This document shows, piece after piece, positions 18,594 to 28,616 of a DNA stretch of 64,000 bases. A program made the translations under genes and the position numbers. Every line of letters starts with the position of its first letter. Position 1 is the stretch's first letter. Under the pieces are notes generated by a model. It was not told where the DNA came from. It did no database searches and saw only the letters and a list, made by a program, of their open reading frames with translations. The DNA is from Theionarchaea archaeon. GTDB lineage: Archaea; Methanobacteriota_B; Thermococci; Methanofastidiosales; SZ-28-30. The stretch covers positions 124,001-188,000 of the forward strand of contig JACVGT010000011.1 of the NCBI GenBank assembly GCA_018992685.1, in the 5' to 3' direction.

Positions 18594-21206
18594 TTATTTC
18601 ACCTCCAAGCCGAAGTCCTCCAAGGTCTTGCTAGGTGAGGTTTTGAAGGTGTGATATATCCTTTTCCATGTTGTATTATTCGTCCGCTCCGCCATAAATC
18701 CCATATACTGCCCCAACCTCTCCTTGTCGAGACCTGTTCGGAGTATCATTTCGAGTGTACTACCAAAGTTTCCATTGTCTTCTCTATCTATCCATAATAG
18801 ATGAGCTGCGTCAATGTAGGTTAAAGGAATTCTCCTGGACATCTTTTTGTCGATGAAGTCTTTTCTTTCATTCGGCGGTGTAATAGTCATTATATCCTTT
18901 TTTTTGTCTCTCACCACCAGTTTCTCCTCTTCAAACGTATTTGTTTCTATGCCTCCGTGTCTAGTGAGCTTGTTAATTGTATCATTCGAGATTTTCACTT
19001 TCTTCGCAAAGATGCTAGCATATATCTTTGATATCCGATCAACATCTGGCACTCTCTCCAATACACGCCTCAATAGTGAATCAAATACAATGTCTCCCAT
19101 GATTTCCATCGAAACTTCTGAGACATCGAATACCTGACTATCTCTCGTAATGTTCCCATAGTTTCGGCTGTAAACCTGCAAGGCCTTTCCCATTGCAATT
19201 ATGAAGGCATCTTCAACTTCAAGGTCGGGATGCTTGTCGACAATAGTGCTTATGCTAATATCAACATGGCTTCTTAGCTCGCTTTCAAATATTACCCAAG
19301 GTACTTGCTGGTGCTTTCTTTCGAGAAGCTTACGACAGACTATAATTGAATTATAGTTTATTCCAAAGGCTCTTACTCCACTTGGAGTCTCACCATGCGT
19401 TGGATAAACTGCAGTAACATAAAACCCTGCTTTGAGTATTGCACTTAAAATCGCAGACCACGCTTCAGTTTTCTTGTGCTGGAATACAAAAACCAATATA
19501 CCATCTTCTCTAAGAACTCGGTGGGATTCGCTAAGCACTCTTGTCATTCCTTCAATGTAGAACCTTTCATTTTTACCCTGAGTAGCATTGACCAGTATTT
19601 CTCTGTCTTTTCTTGTGAGCGGAGATTTGAAAACATCTTTGTCTTCCAACCCTAACCTGAGCCAGACATAGAAGAAATCTGACAGTTCAGAGTACATTAT
19701 GTTGGCATAGTACGGAGGATCAGTTATTACTGCATCAACACTTTTTTCTGGGATGAAATCAAGATCCTCTGCAGTATCACATCTTAGTAGTACATCTCTA
19801 TCCCCAAGGAGATCTTCAAAGTAACTGGTGTTGTTACCATTGATTTCTTCATCTTGTATGATTAATTTACTTCTGATCTTTTTTCTTTGTCCATGTTTTC
19901 CTTTTTTCAACTTGAATCTTATCTCATATGGACTTTGTTGATATTCAAGTGCCCTGAGCGCTTTTTCAAAATATTTCCGGAATGTTCCTCTCCCGTATTT
20001 CGTTCCCCACACATTTCCTTCAATCGGAAATACTGGTGGCCAGAAATGGTGACCACCAAAGAGTGGTTCAATCTCAAGTCTTATCATGTTGTATACTGTG
20101 AACATATTATTTGAATTCAGACTATCTGAGAAGAGGATTAGAAGAAATTCCTTGATATTCTCATCTTCGGTTTTCAATATTTCTTCGAGGACTAGGCTAA
20201 GGCATACAAGCTGTCTCTTGTTAAACATTTGATACCAATAGCGGTAATTAAAGTTCCTCATTTGATTTGTGTTGAAACCAATAGGAATTTCCTGAAGAGG
20301 TATTAATTTCCCAAACAGTTGATCTCTCTTCTGGATAAATTCGCTATTTGCCCTCATGTACAGTTCAATGTCCTTTTCATCAGGCTTCTTGTAATCTCTT
20401 CGCTTCCATCCGCTTTCTTCGCACTCCTGACAGTAGTATTCTATTGCGTACATCTCATGTTCTGGTGGGTTTTTGGTGTCTTTCACTGCAGAGAGAATAT
20501 CTCCTTGGTATTTGCAGTGTTGGCACTTATATATCTTTCCAGTAGCGAATCCATTGTCAGGACTGAATCTGCTGGCACAGGCAGAACAAAGGATTACTTC
20601 AAGACTCTTTTCTGCGGAAAAGATTTCACCACATCTGGGGCACTGATAAACCCAGTGATCCCTGAGTTTGGCAACTACAAAAGACCTATACAATGGTACA
20701 TCTTTGCTGCAGTTTTCACACTTCACCTTCTTTGCCCAAAAAACATACATTACATCTGCATTGTGACCTTTGTTGCATGAAGTCCTATAATAAGATAGTA
20801 TCTGATTCTTGGTTGCTTCTTCGATTCTCTTAAGCTCTTTTCTTATTCTTGTTTTTTCCACAGGTTTAAGTTCCATTCTTGTGATATACCATGCCAGGGG
20901 ATTTATGTCAATGCCTATCATTCTGCAACCGAGTCTATGCCCTTCTATGATTGTTGTACCACCGCCCATAAAAGGATCAAGAATAATAGGGGGATTTCCT
21001 TTCTTGTTTCTTAATTTACTTCTTTTGTAATAGTGGATCATGGGATCTTCTTCAAGAAATGTGCCAAGTATGAGTGCCCGAAAAGTACTACCAACCCTGC
21101 GGGCAAACCATTTATGAATATGATATATTGGTTTTCTCGCATTGCTTTCACTCCAGGCGATTTCATCTATCTGTTCGATTGGAAAGTCTTTTTCGATATA
21201 CGGCAC
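18594..21206 (-). CDS. DUF1156 adenine-specific DNA methylase with zinc ribbons
   Basis: Large DNA methyltransferase of the COG1743 kind (PglXI-like in type 3 BREX), 870 residues. The N-terminal DUF1156 region reads IYHIHKWFARRVGSTFRALI. The AdoMet motif DPFMGGGTT is at 77-85 and the catalytic DPPY at 496-499, far apart as in this family. Between them lie five Cys pairs (163/166, 189/192, 207/210, 228/231, 259/262) forming zinc ribbons. It would methylate adenine in host DNA to mark self. The start is GTG one base after the PglZ-like stop. Full length and intact. Confidence 0.88.
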   Translation of the reverse strand: MPYIEKDFPIEQIDEIAWSESNARKPIYHIHKWFARRVGSTFRALILGTFLEEDPMIHYYKRSKLRNKKGNPPIILDPFMGGGTTIIEGHRLGCRMIGIDINPLAWYITRMELKPVEKTRIRKELKRIEEATKNQILSYYRTSCNKGHNADVMYVFWAKKVKCENCSKDVPLYRSFVVAKLRDHWVYQCPRCGEIFSAEKSLEVILCSACASRFSPDNGFATGKIYKCQHCKYQGDILSAVKDTKNPPEHEMYAIEYYCQECEESGWKRRDYKKPDEKDIELYMRANSEFIQKRDQLFGKLIPLQEIPIGFNTNQMRNFNYRYWYQMFNKRQLVCLSLVLEEILKTEDENIKEFLLILFSDSLNSNNMFTVYNMIRLEIEPLFGGHHFWPPVFPIEGNVWGTKYGRGTFRKYFEKALRALEYQQSPYEIRFKLKKGKHGQRKKIRSKLIIQDEEINGNNTSYFEDLLGDRDVLLRCDTAEDLDFIPEKSVDAVITDPPYYANIMYSELSDFFYVWLRLGLEDKDVFKSPLTRKDREILVNATQGKNERFYIEGMTRVLSESHRVLREDGILVFVFQHKKTEAWSAILSAILKAGFYVTAVYPTHGETPSGVRAFGINYNSIIVCRKLLERKHQQVPWVIFESELRSHVDISISTIVDKHPDLEVEDAFIIAMGKALQVYSRNYGNITRDSQVFDVSEVSMEIMGDIVFDSLLRRVLERVPDVDRISKIYASIFAKKVKISNDTINKLTRHGGIETNTFEEEKLVVRDKKKDIMTITPPNERKDFIDKKMSRRIPLTYIDAAHLLWIDREDNGNFGSTLEMILRTGLDKERLGQYMGFMAERTNNTTWKRIYHTFKTSPSKTLEDFGLEVK

Positions 21207-21207
21207 C

Positions 21208-22122
21208 CTATCTACCTCGATTCTGTTTTATTTCGATAAATGGGATGATCGTTTCAAGAAAAGATAATCCACCATGTCGCACATGGACGTATTTTCCTCT
21301 TTTTATAGTATTGTACCTTCCCACAAGTATCCAGTAGTTGTCAAACTGCCTGCAGTATCTTTTCAGAGATTCTGGAACGCTAGACGAATACCTCTTGTTA
21401 CTTGGGAAATCCGATAATCCCTTCCAGGAGAAGGTATCCACAAAATATCCATGATCTGAGGTGACAATAATCCTATCATAGAATGATAGGTGTTCTAACA
21501 ACTCAAAAAGAATGCTCTTTGTTTTACTAAGCACCTTTTTGAGATCTTGGGTTTCGAATGCACTCGTGAACTGAGAAAACATAAAGTCGGGAAACGTCGA
21601 CCAGATCAGCAACTTATTCTTGTCCACGGGAATATCACCAATGGCATCCTCTCTTTCCAAGTGGACGTAATAATACTCGTCTCCAGTTCTAATTTGTGAA
21701 GGTGACGAGGTGTTGAAGTATTGACTTGTGAAGAATTCCGTTTCGCTCGGGATTGCCGAGAGTGTGTATCCATATCTTATCTCTTTGTGTCTTTTCAAAT
21801 CTCTTGATAAGGGTATAGCCTCTCTTAGGCTCATTCCGTCCATAATTATAAGACAAAAGCAGTTTTCCAATGCTATCATTGGTATTGCATTGTTCTTGCC
21901 TACGTTCTGTAAGATAGAGTCAAATACCTCTGGAAAGATCCTGAAAACTTGTTCTTCAAATTTGGATGTTAACTTCTCCCCCAGAGGGTAGTAATTGTCT
22001 TCTTCTGACAACGCGTAGTTCCAGATTTCATTGAGAGATACGAATATCTCATCTAATGGATCTCCCTGGATAAGTTTATTAATATCAGCGATTCTAACCG
22101 AATCCTTGTCTATCTCTATCAT
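21208..22122 (-). CDS. PglZ-like alkaline phosphatase-fold protein
   Basis: A 304-residue protein with the hallmarks of PglZ: LIIMDGMSLREA with metal-binding Asp95, AIPSETEFF as the likely Ser/Thr position, IVTSDHGYF with Asp223 and His224, and VRHGGLSFLETIIPF with His283. These are the metal ligands of the alkaline phosphatase superfamily. PglZ is the common core of all BREX and Pgl phage-defence systems, although its role is not settled. It is shorter than most PglZ proteins, so it is a compact form. The start overlaps the ATPase stop by 4 bases (ATGA). Confidence 0.82.
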   Translation of the reverse strand: MIEIDKDSVRIADINKLIQGDPLDEIFVSLNEIWNYALSEEDNYYPLGEKLTSKFEEQVFRIFPEVFDSILQNVGKNNAIPMIALENCFCLIIMDGMSLREAIPLSRDLKRHKEIRYGYTLSAIPSETEFFTSQYFNTSSPSQIRTGDEYYYVHLEREDAIGDIPVDKNKLLIWSTFPDFMFSQFTSAFETQDLKKVLSKTKSILFELLEHLSFYDRIIVTSDHGYFVDTFSWKGLSDFPSNKRYSSSVPESLKRYCRQFDNYWILVGRYNTIKRGKYVHVRHGGLSFLETIIPFIEIKQNRGR

Positions 22123-25118
22123 ATCTCCTTTCTCCTTGCGAGAAACCTAATGTTCAAGTCACCAGCTTTCTTAAGAAGATTCATGAGTTCCCTTGCAGTT
22201 AAGTCCTTTGCAACTTCTATCCTAACATCTTCCATGATGTCGGCATCTTCCACTTCTTTTTCAATTCTCTTCAATATCTCGCTGATCGTCCCTTCTTCTC
22301 TAAAGATGATTCTTTTCTTTGGTAGCTCTCGGGATGGACCCTTCCCCTTTGGTAATGAGAAAATACTCTTATCTTTGTCAAATACGAGCCTATTTTCATC
22401 AATTAAGGAGGCGATTGCATAATTAATGATTTTCTTTTCTGTTGGAAATATCTTGGATACTTCTTCCACAAGGGGTTCCCTTCTGAATTCACCTTCCTTT
22501 TCCACTTCAATGAATACTTTTTTCTTCACTTCTTCAGTTAATTTTTCCTCCGGAAGTTGAATTACAACAGAATCTTTTCCTCTCAAAATGTGCACTTGGG
22601 TCCCTATTTCTAAGTTGTCTCCTGCCATTAAGACAAGATCATCCGTTATGCCAGAATTCCCGTGAGTTTCTTTAAGAATTATGCTTAAATCTGTCACCTT
22701 GGTGGCAATTCTTTCATTAACGATCTTGAGAATCAGTGGCTCCAAGATTTCAGCAGCCTCTTCTACTACAACTAAGGCGCTAAGTTTTACATTCGAAGGT
22801 CTACTGATAATCCTATTCTCCTCTAAAGCAAATATTCCATCCTCTGTGTTTATTGATGAAATGTAGACTGTTTCGAGAATTTTATCATCAATGAAAGGAT
22901 AGCTCTCCGCGAATTTCCTAAAGGGTAATCTCTTCTTGTCTCTGACCATTACTGCTATATCACTTGAAGTGGGAGGTATGGCAATTTCTAGTGGTTTCTT
23001 GACAACGTCTTCATTGCCAATTGTCTGAGGCGATATAGGTTTTCTATAAAGTATTCTGCCTTGTTTCGTCTTGATAGCTACCTGGCCAATTTTCTCTGTT
23101 TCAACCAGTAATGATAATAAATCCTCATCTCTTAAGAGCATTGGTGCTCCTTCAAGCCTGTACAACCTCTCCTTTAGATCTCGTACTGATATTTCATCGT
23201 TTTCCTCTAAGATCATGTTCAAGAAGTATTCTAAGAGGTCTTTTGAGGCATAATTCCTAATAACTCGGTCAACATCTCTAAGGCTTGTTATGGTCCTTTC
23301 ATCTGGAGCGGGTTTGTCTCTTGGATTCTTCCTGAACCATCTGAATCCCCTCCACCCAGCATTATCTATCTGTCTTGTTATATGTTTCATGTATTCTTCA
23401 TGGAATTCCTTGAAGGGCTTTTCTTGCCCTTCCGTATCGGCCAATTCATCACTAGCTATTATTCGCTTAGCTAGTTTTATTGTTTCATCGCTTTTCAGGC
23501 TATAACTCGGATACAGAAGATAAAGGGTGTTTCTGTTCGTGAATTCTGGCGGATATAGATATGAAACATCTATGGGTTTTTCCAATAGTGTTAGTATTTT
23601 CAGTCTTTTATCGTTACTAATCTCAGATGGATCATGAATGAGTCTGTAACCTTTGATCTCGGATGAAGCTTTTCTTTCTACCAGTTTTTCTATGATCTGT
23701 AGAGCATCACCTGAAGACACCAACTCAGATTTTCTTTCGATTTTTACTGCAACTGGAAGCTCAGTCGTTATGACATATCTTATTGTTCCATCTTCCTCAA
23801 CTCTCTTCAATCTCGTCCATTTCTCCAAGAATGATATAGTGTCATCAATATCTTGAACCTTATACTTCGGACCGCAACCAAAGACAATGTCCTTGACGTC
23901 GGCGCCTTTTTTTGCTTCAGTGGTGCCTAGCATAGAAGTGATCAATATTGCTCTAGCAAGTTCAAATGAGATTATACCATCCTTGACTTCCTTTGTATTC
24001 TGCACAAATCCTATGTCTTCAAAATATGCATCAACAACCTTAGGATTTGCTGAATGCAAATAATCGCGTAAGATATCATCATCAAGGTCTGAGGAGATTA
24101 TCAGGTCTACTTCATCGATTTTTCTCATCACAACTTTTGCTAGCATTACAAGCATTTGCCTTACTCTAAGATGACTCAATGTTCTAAGGAACGAAGGATG
24201 GAATGGATATGCTTTTTTGAGCTCGTCCTTCAAGTATGAGTTTTCATCTAGCCCCTTCTTGCGCAATCTTTCCCCGATTGTCCTCAGATAATCTGGAATA
24301 ATAATGTCTATCTTGTTTTGATCAATGCTCTTGAACAATCTGAACCTGACAATGCCAAATATGTCATCCGATCTTTGCATGATTATCGAAGAACCACCAC
24401 GTGGGCGAGCCACAATATCCCTCAGTACTTTGACGTCAGAAGATATACCTAAGAAGGTTGTAACAAGCTTAAACTGACATCGTGAATCTTCAGAGGATTC
24501 AGAAAGACCCTGCAAGAACCCTCGAACTCTTGCTTTCTCTTGGTTGTTCTTTGCATCATACCAGTTGTCAATTTCATCAATTAGCATTAGGACGTTTTTC
24601 TCCCCTATTGCTTTCTTTATTTGATTAGATCTAGGCCAATCACCTTCTCCAAAGCCAATGTCTTTTCCCAGTGCTTGAAAAAGGGGGGACCATAGGTCTC
24701 TATAGCTAACACTCTGAAGAGGTATTGGGATAATTGCGGTTCCCCTGATTCTAGGAAAGTCTATACCCCATTCTTGAAACCATCTATCAGCATGATCTGT
24801 ATGTCTGAAGATATGATACAATGTTAGAAGAACATGAGATTTCCCTGAACCCAAATAACCATCTAAAGGAAAGACACCGGGACCGGTGCTTTCAATTTTC
24901 TCCTTTATGTCCCTCAATATCTCTCTTATGACACTGGTAGGGTATGTATGAGAAAAGAACCATTCCGGGTCACCCTCTAGTCCTCCCAGCTGAGCTGGGG
25001 CTTTTGGTCCCTCAGGAGGCCTGAAATTGTCCCATGATATTACGGGATTGATATTTCTGATAAGTTGGGATTCACTTTTGGCGTTGACTATTTCTTTACG
25101 AAGTTTGACAGCAAGCAT
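22119..25118 (-). CDS. DUF499 AAA+ ATPase (BrxC/PglY-like)
   Basis: Large P-loop ATPase of COG1483 type, 999 residues. Walker A is GYLGSGKS at 87-94 and Walker B LMLIDEIDNW with Asp181/Glu182. A sensor-like region and a long C-terminal half of winged-helix or strand-rich segments follow, as in BrxC/PglY and DUF499 proteins. It is the first gene of the operon, with ATG preceded by GGGAGGAG at 7 bases. A minus-strand TATA (ATTAAATATT) lies near 25,297. Known BrxC proteins couple ATP use to DNA modification and restriction by the complex. Confidence 0.87.
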   Translation of the reverse strand: MLAVKLRKEIVNAKSESQLIRNINPVISWDNFRPPEGPKAPAQLGGLEGDPEWFFSHTYPTSVIREILRDIKEKIESTGPGVFPLDGYLGSGKSHVLLTLYHIFRHTDHADRWFQEWGIDFPRIRGTAIIPIPLQSVSYRDLWSPLFQALGKDIGFGEGDWPRSNQIKKAIGEKNVLMLIDEIDNWYDAKNNQEKARVRGFLQGLSESSEDSRCQFKLVTTFLGISSDVKVLRDIVARPRGGSSIIMQRSDDIFGIVRFRLFKSIDQNKIDIIIPDYLRTIGERLRKKGLDENSYLKDELKKAYPFHPSFLRTLSHLRVRQMLVMLAKVVMRKIDEVDLIISSDLDDDILRDYLHSANPKVVDAYFEDIGFVQNTKEVKDGIISFELARAILITSMLGTTEAKKGADVKDIVFGCGPKYKVQDIDDTISFLEKWTRLKRVEEDGTIRYVITTELPVAVKIERKSELVSSGDALQIIEKLVERKASSEIKGYRLIHDPSEISNDKRLKILTLLEKPIDVSYLYPPEFTNRNTLYLLYPSYSLKSDETIKLAKRIIASDELADTEGQEKPFKEFHEEYMKHITRQIDNAGWRGFRWFRKNPRDKPAPDERTITSLRDVDRVIRNYASKDLLEYFLNMILEENDEISVRDLKERLYRLEGAPMLLRDEDLLSLLVETEKIGQVAIKTKQGRILYRKPISPQTIGNEDVVKKPLEIAIPPTSSDIAVMVRDKKRLPFRKFAESYPFIDDKILETVYISSINTEDGIFALEENRIISRPSNVKLSALVVVEEAAEILEPLILKIVNERIATKVTDLSIILKETHGNSGITDDLVLMAGDNLEIGTQVHILRGKDSVVIQLPEEKLTEEVKKKVFIEVEKEGEFRREPLVEEVSKIFPTEKKIINYAIASLIDENRLVFDKDKSIFSLPKGKGPSRELPKKRIIFREEGTISEILKRIEKEVEDADIMEDVRIEVAKDLTARELMNLLKKAGDLNIRFLARRKEI

Positions 25119-25567
25119 TCGATTTCTCCTCCCTCACCTGTTCATATCTATCATCCTGTGTAAATGGGAAAAATGTGAAATGACTCCTGTTCTCAAAGAC
25201 CGTTTCCGTTGAGCCCATTCTTACCCATTTCAATTCGTCTGAATGAAGGATTGAAGTATTCGTCCCTCTGAGCATTTCATCACTTCGCGCATGTATGAAT
25301 ATTTAATGTTGTTTTGGTATAAAAAGCTTGTGTCTCAGTGATGTCAGATTATTCGAATTTTCTAGAAGGTTCCAGGCATTTCTTGCATTTCTCACGGCCT
25401 AGTGATAAGGTAGCTTGGATGAGATTAAAAGGAAGAGCAAAACTACCAAGATATCTGACCATAAAATCTCTTCTTAAGTCCGGCCTCTTTCTGATTCAAA
25501 CATGATTGTCACTACGTGGGAACCCATCAAGGTCCGGATTCTTGAATATCGAAATTGCATCCTGCTC
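25119..25567. other. Intergenic region with operon promoter
   Basis: Contains the minus-strand TATA (ATTAAATATT near 25,297) of the defence operon and a plus-strand TATA (GGTATAAAAAGC, 25,316-25,327). A short 54-codon frame on the plus strand is listed separately; otherwise nothing is supported. Confidence 0.5.
25341..25505 (+). pseudogene. Possible short gene or 5' remnant (54 codons)
   Basis: A frame of 54 codons begins with ATG 25,341 and reads as plausible protein (SRHFLHFSRPSDKVAW, then LPRYLTIKSLLKSG). It lies just behind a good TATA box, but the ATG is only 20 bases from the TATA centre, slightly too near for a normal start. The composition resembles the N-terminus of a DNA-binding or transposase protein cut short. 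Identity is unknown and coding is uncertain. Confidence 0.3.
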
Positions 25568-25927
25568 TCAGATCCACTCCAGTTCTTCAACAGTCAGGCT
25601 GCTCTTGACGTCGCCTGTATGCTTCGTTTCCTTGGGCTCTAACAGCATCATGTGAACTTCTTCGGGGGCAACTGGCCTGTGTTCGACCCCTCTCGGGACA
25701 ACAAATATTTCTCCCTCATTCAGGGTGATGTCTGTGTCTCTCAGTTCAATTGTCAGCTGACCTCGTATGACAAGGAACAGCTCGTCTTCATTCTGGTGGC
25801 TGTGCCACACCATTTCTCCTTTCGCTTCTGCTATTTTTACATACTGTCCGTTCAGTTCTGCAATAATCTTGGGAGTCCAGAATTCATGTATGAGACTCAG
25901 CTTATCCTCCAATGTTATCTTGTCCAT
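25568..25927 (-). CDS. Cupin-domain protein
   Basis: Small single-domain cupin of 119 residues. The metal-binding pattern is visible as WHSHQNEDELFLVIRG (motif 1) and the motif 2 region IFVVPRGVEHRPVAPEEVHMM. I chose ATG 25,927 because a strong GGAGGT sits 7 bases upstream; longer starts at 25,951 or 26,008 lack this. Such cupins bind a metal and act as small isomerases, dioxygenases or sensors of sugar-like ligands; the exact role is not clear. The gene lies 102 bases after the Ntn-hydrolase gene on the same strand and may be co-transcribed. Confidence 0.85.
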   Translation of the reverse strand: MDKITLEDKLSLIHEFWTPKIIAELNGQYVKIAEAKGEMVWHSHQNEDELFLVIRGQLTIELRDTDITLNEGEIFVVPRGVEHRPVAPEEVHMMLLEPKETKHTGDVKSSLTVEELEWI

Positions 25928-26029
25928 TTTTTTTACCTCCGATAGATTCATGGTTGTCTCTTTCCACCGTGGACGGAAGGAGAGTATTTCCATAATCAGG
26001 GTTCCCATACTCTTCCAGGGAATCTCACT

Positions 26030-27052
26030 TTACGAACGAGACTTCACTCCAAGCCCTATTACCAGGATAGCACTGACTAGAATCAGACCCAGCACAACGT
26101 ACCTCTGAAATGGAGAATCTGGGACAGCTTCAGGTTCGACCGTGCCCCCTGGGCCAGAGCCAGGCTGACTCTCAAACGCTACCAGCTCGGACAGGTAAAC
26201 ACCCTCACCGATATTCATTGTAATGTGTTCACGGAATCCCCTGACGGTTTCTACAGTCTCATTCAGTAATGAAATTTTCCATATCTTATCAAAGTCACCT
26301 TCCAGAGTGAGGTAGACGTCATTATTTCCAGGATCAAACAGCATGGAACAGCGCGTTGAAGCATTCGTTCCATGACTTACAACACTTTTCAGTAGAGAAA
26401 ATCCATCTTCCAGATCGAAAGCTCCTGCATGGTCCCTTAGATATCTGCACGCAGTCTTGTATCTGTCACTGCCTGCTCCGTAGACAGTTTCATATGGCTC
26501 GCCTGCAAACTCAGCACAAGGGAAATTCGTCATAACAATAAAATCACCTTCAATTCTGGTACTGAGGTTATCCCCCTGGCCAACCTCCACAATCATGGCA
26601 TCACCATATGCATCAGCATATAGGCTGTGAAGTGACACCATCCCCGTTACCATCTCATGATCATGCAGTATACTAGCGACATCCTGACAGCTGCTTAGCA
26701 TCATTGCTGCTTCAAGCAACTCTGTCATCTCCATTTCGTCGGAATCTTCAGATATTTTTCCAGGAACCCCGGGGAACACCATCTGGACGTTACAGAACAG
26801 CCCCTGTGAGTTCATGACAGCAATAGGCACAAAAAGATCTCTTTCCCACTCAAGTTTCATACAGAAAACCTTCAGGTCTCCCATTGTTGTGACACAGAAC
26901 ATCAAGTCTTTTGAGGGATCATAATCAAAGTTCATTCCGTAGAACGTTCTGTCAGCGTATACAGCAAAACTCGTGCATGCAAGGAGAGAACTGGAGCTGA
27001 GGACAAATAATGCAGTTACAGATAACCACACGCTTGCAGCTTTCTTTTTCAT
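26030..27052 (-). CDS. Secreted Ntn hydrolase (C45/choloylglycine-like), membrane anchored
   Basis: A 340-residue exported amidohydrolase-like protein. A signal peptide ends at SSLLA and is followed at once by Cys26 (CTSFAVY), which would become the N-terminal nucleophile after cleavage, as in acyl-CoA:6-APA acyltransferase or choloylglycine hydrolase families. The NFDYDP region and the later MTNFPC match the fold. A Pro/Gly-rich linker and a C-terminal membrane segment (VVLGLILVSAILVIGLGV) with basic end anchor it outside the cell. The substrate could be an acylated amide or peptide. Confidence 0.75.
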   Translation of the reverse strand: MKKKAASVWLSVTALFVLSSSSLLACTSFAVYADRTFYGMNFDYDPSKDLMFCVTTMGDLKVFCMKLEWERDLFVPIAVMNSQGLFCNVQMVFPGVPGKISEDSDEMEMTELLEAAMMLSSCQDVASILHDHEMVTGMVSLHSLYADAYGDAMIVEVGQGDNLSTRIEGDFIVMTNFPCAEFAGEPYETVYGAGSDRYKTACRYLRDHAGAFDLEDGFSLLKSVVSHGTNASTRCSMLFDPGNNDVYLTLEGDFDKIWKISLLNETVETVRGFREHITMNIGEGVYLSELVAFESQPGSGPGGTVEPEAVPDSPFQRYVVLGLILVSAILVIGLGVKSRS

Positions 27053-27274
27053 CTTGACATCTCCACGTGCTGATTTTTCTCAATTGAAGAGGAGGTCCAC
27101 TCATTAATTTCAAATTGTGGTATTCAACTGCCGGATCTTTCTGCAGTTCCCGTATGAGAAGCCACTGTCAATACTGTACTTACTATAGTGAATAGTAACT
27201 CACCTTTTTAACTCTTGCGGTTGGGAACACCTCCCTCTAGGAACATTTATCAGGGTGGGAGACACAGTAGGACT

Positions 27275-28576
27275 ATGAAAAAATGGGTGGTTGTACTGTT
27301 GATGCTTTTGGTAGTTCCTGTGGATGCTGAATCTTGGCAGGAATACGAATCCAGCCACTTCATATTCAACTATCAAGAAGGTTACCTCACGAGTGATGAC
27401 GTGGCTCGCATAGCAGAAAACCAAGAAGCAATCTTTTCAACACTCGTTGACCTCCTGGATTTGAAATTTCATGGAAAAGTAGTGTACTACCTGTACGGAA
27501 ATCGTGGAGATTTCAAGTCTTTGTCTCAGGCGTACTATTCGGGGGGAGTCCACATCTTGTGTACCACATGCGAGAACCTCTGTACCAAGGGATTGAATGA
27601 AGCCCACGAAATGACCCACGCCCTGTCCGTCCAATTGAACGTCCAGCAGCAAAGACTCCTGTCAGAAGGACTGGCAGTATACTGCCAGAACTACATCAAC
27701 CAGAGATACAATCTCCACAGTATTGCCAGAACACTGCATGAAGAAACTGGGTTGTCCGTCAAAGACGTTCTGCACGGGTTTTATGAGTACATTCCCTCCA
27801 GCTATTTCATCTCGGGATCTTTTGTCACGTTCTTGCTTGAAGAATATGGAATGGCGTCATTCAAGGACTTTTATGGAAGACCTCTCACTGGTGATTCTTT
27901 TGTTCAGGTCTATGGAAAGCAAGTGGACACTCTTGAAGAGGAATGGCTGAAGGCTATTGAACAAACAGAAAGGAGCCAAGAAGAAAGAGATTTCGCTCAG
28001 CTCATGATTGCCACCACAGGAGGAGATGATACCCCCTTTTTTTTCGGGCGTGACTATCCCGAATATGCCACCCACCCTTCTAGGGCAGAAGAAATAATGT
28101 GTATCATCCATGATACAATAAAATCTGATCGAGAAAAAGCATTTTCTTACGCGAACCAATATAGAAAAGTGATGCAAGCGTGGAACCAGGGCATTGATAT
28201 CTTCAGGAAGGCTCTAGAGGAGAAGAACCTGCAGATGAAACCAGAATTGTTTGAGAAGGCTGCATTACTGTATGGGGTGGCAGGTGATGAGGACATGAAA
28301 ATACAAGCAAGAAAGTATGCTGCAGGGTATATCTCCCTGGCACAGGCCCAGACATTCTTGGAACAGAAGTGTGTGCCGGCTGCAGAAGATGAGTTAGAAA
28401 AAGCGAAGATCCTCCTCAAAGGTGCCGGAGCGGAAGAACACATCGGTCAACTTGACGAATACCTTGTTGAGTTGAAAAGGCAAAACGCGGACACACTTGA
28501 CATCTTTGTCATTCTTTTTGGAATTGTCATGGGGGGGAAAGTTCTCCAGAGGATCTATTCTCGTGTTCTGAAATAA
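27275..28576 (+). CDS. Secreted gluzincin metallopeptidase (peptidase MA-like)
   Basis: Exported zinc peptidase of 433 residues. ATG 27,275 gives a clean signal peptide (KKWVVVLLMLLVVPVDA), whereas a longer frame from 27,215 does not. The zinc site HEMTH has His111, Glu112 and His115, and the third ligand is Glu131 in SEGLAVY, spaced as in the peptidase MA family. The N-terminal region has the usual YESSHFIFNY strand. The C-terminal 170 residues are helical with a TPR-like pattern, and the very end holds a hydrophobic segment (IFVILFGIVMGG). It likely degrades proteins at the cell surface. Confidence 0.82.
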   Translation: MKKWVVVLLMLLVVPVDAESWQEYESSHFIFNYQEGYLTSDDVARIAENQEAIFSTLVDLLDLKFHGKVVYYLYGNRGDFKSLSQAYYSGGVHILCTTCENLCTKGLNEAHEMTHALSVQLNVQQQRLLSEGLAVYCQNYINQRYNLHSIARTLHEETGLSVKDVLHGFYEYIPSSYFISGSFVTFLLEEYGMASFKDFYGRPLTGDSFVQVYGKQVDTLEEEWLKAIEQTERSQEERDFAQLMIATTGGDDTPFFFGRDYPEYATHPSRAEEIMCIIHDTIKSDREKAFSYANQYRKVMQAWNQGIDIFRKALEEKNLQMKPELFEKAALLYGVAGDEDMKIQARKYAAGYISLAQAQTFLEQKCVPAAEDELEKAKILLKGAGAEEHIGQLDEYLVELKRQNADTLDIFVILFGIVMGGKVLQRIYSRVLK

Positions 28577-28616
28577 ATCGGAATAAAAAAGAGTGGATGT
28601 ACACGAACCTAAGAAT

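Noticed and set aside
17597-25505. The defence operon as cargo split out of one insertion sequence
   Set aside because: The short frame at 25,341 and the transposase remnant lie in opposite orientations and share no visible sequence, so they cannot be shown to be two halves of one element.
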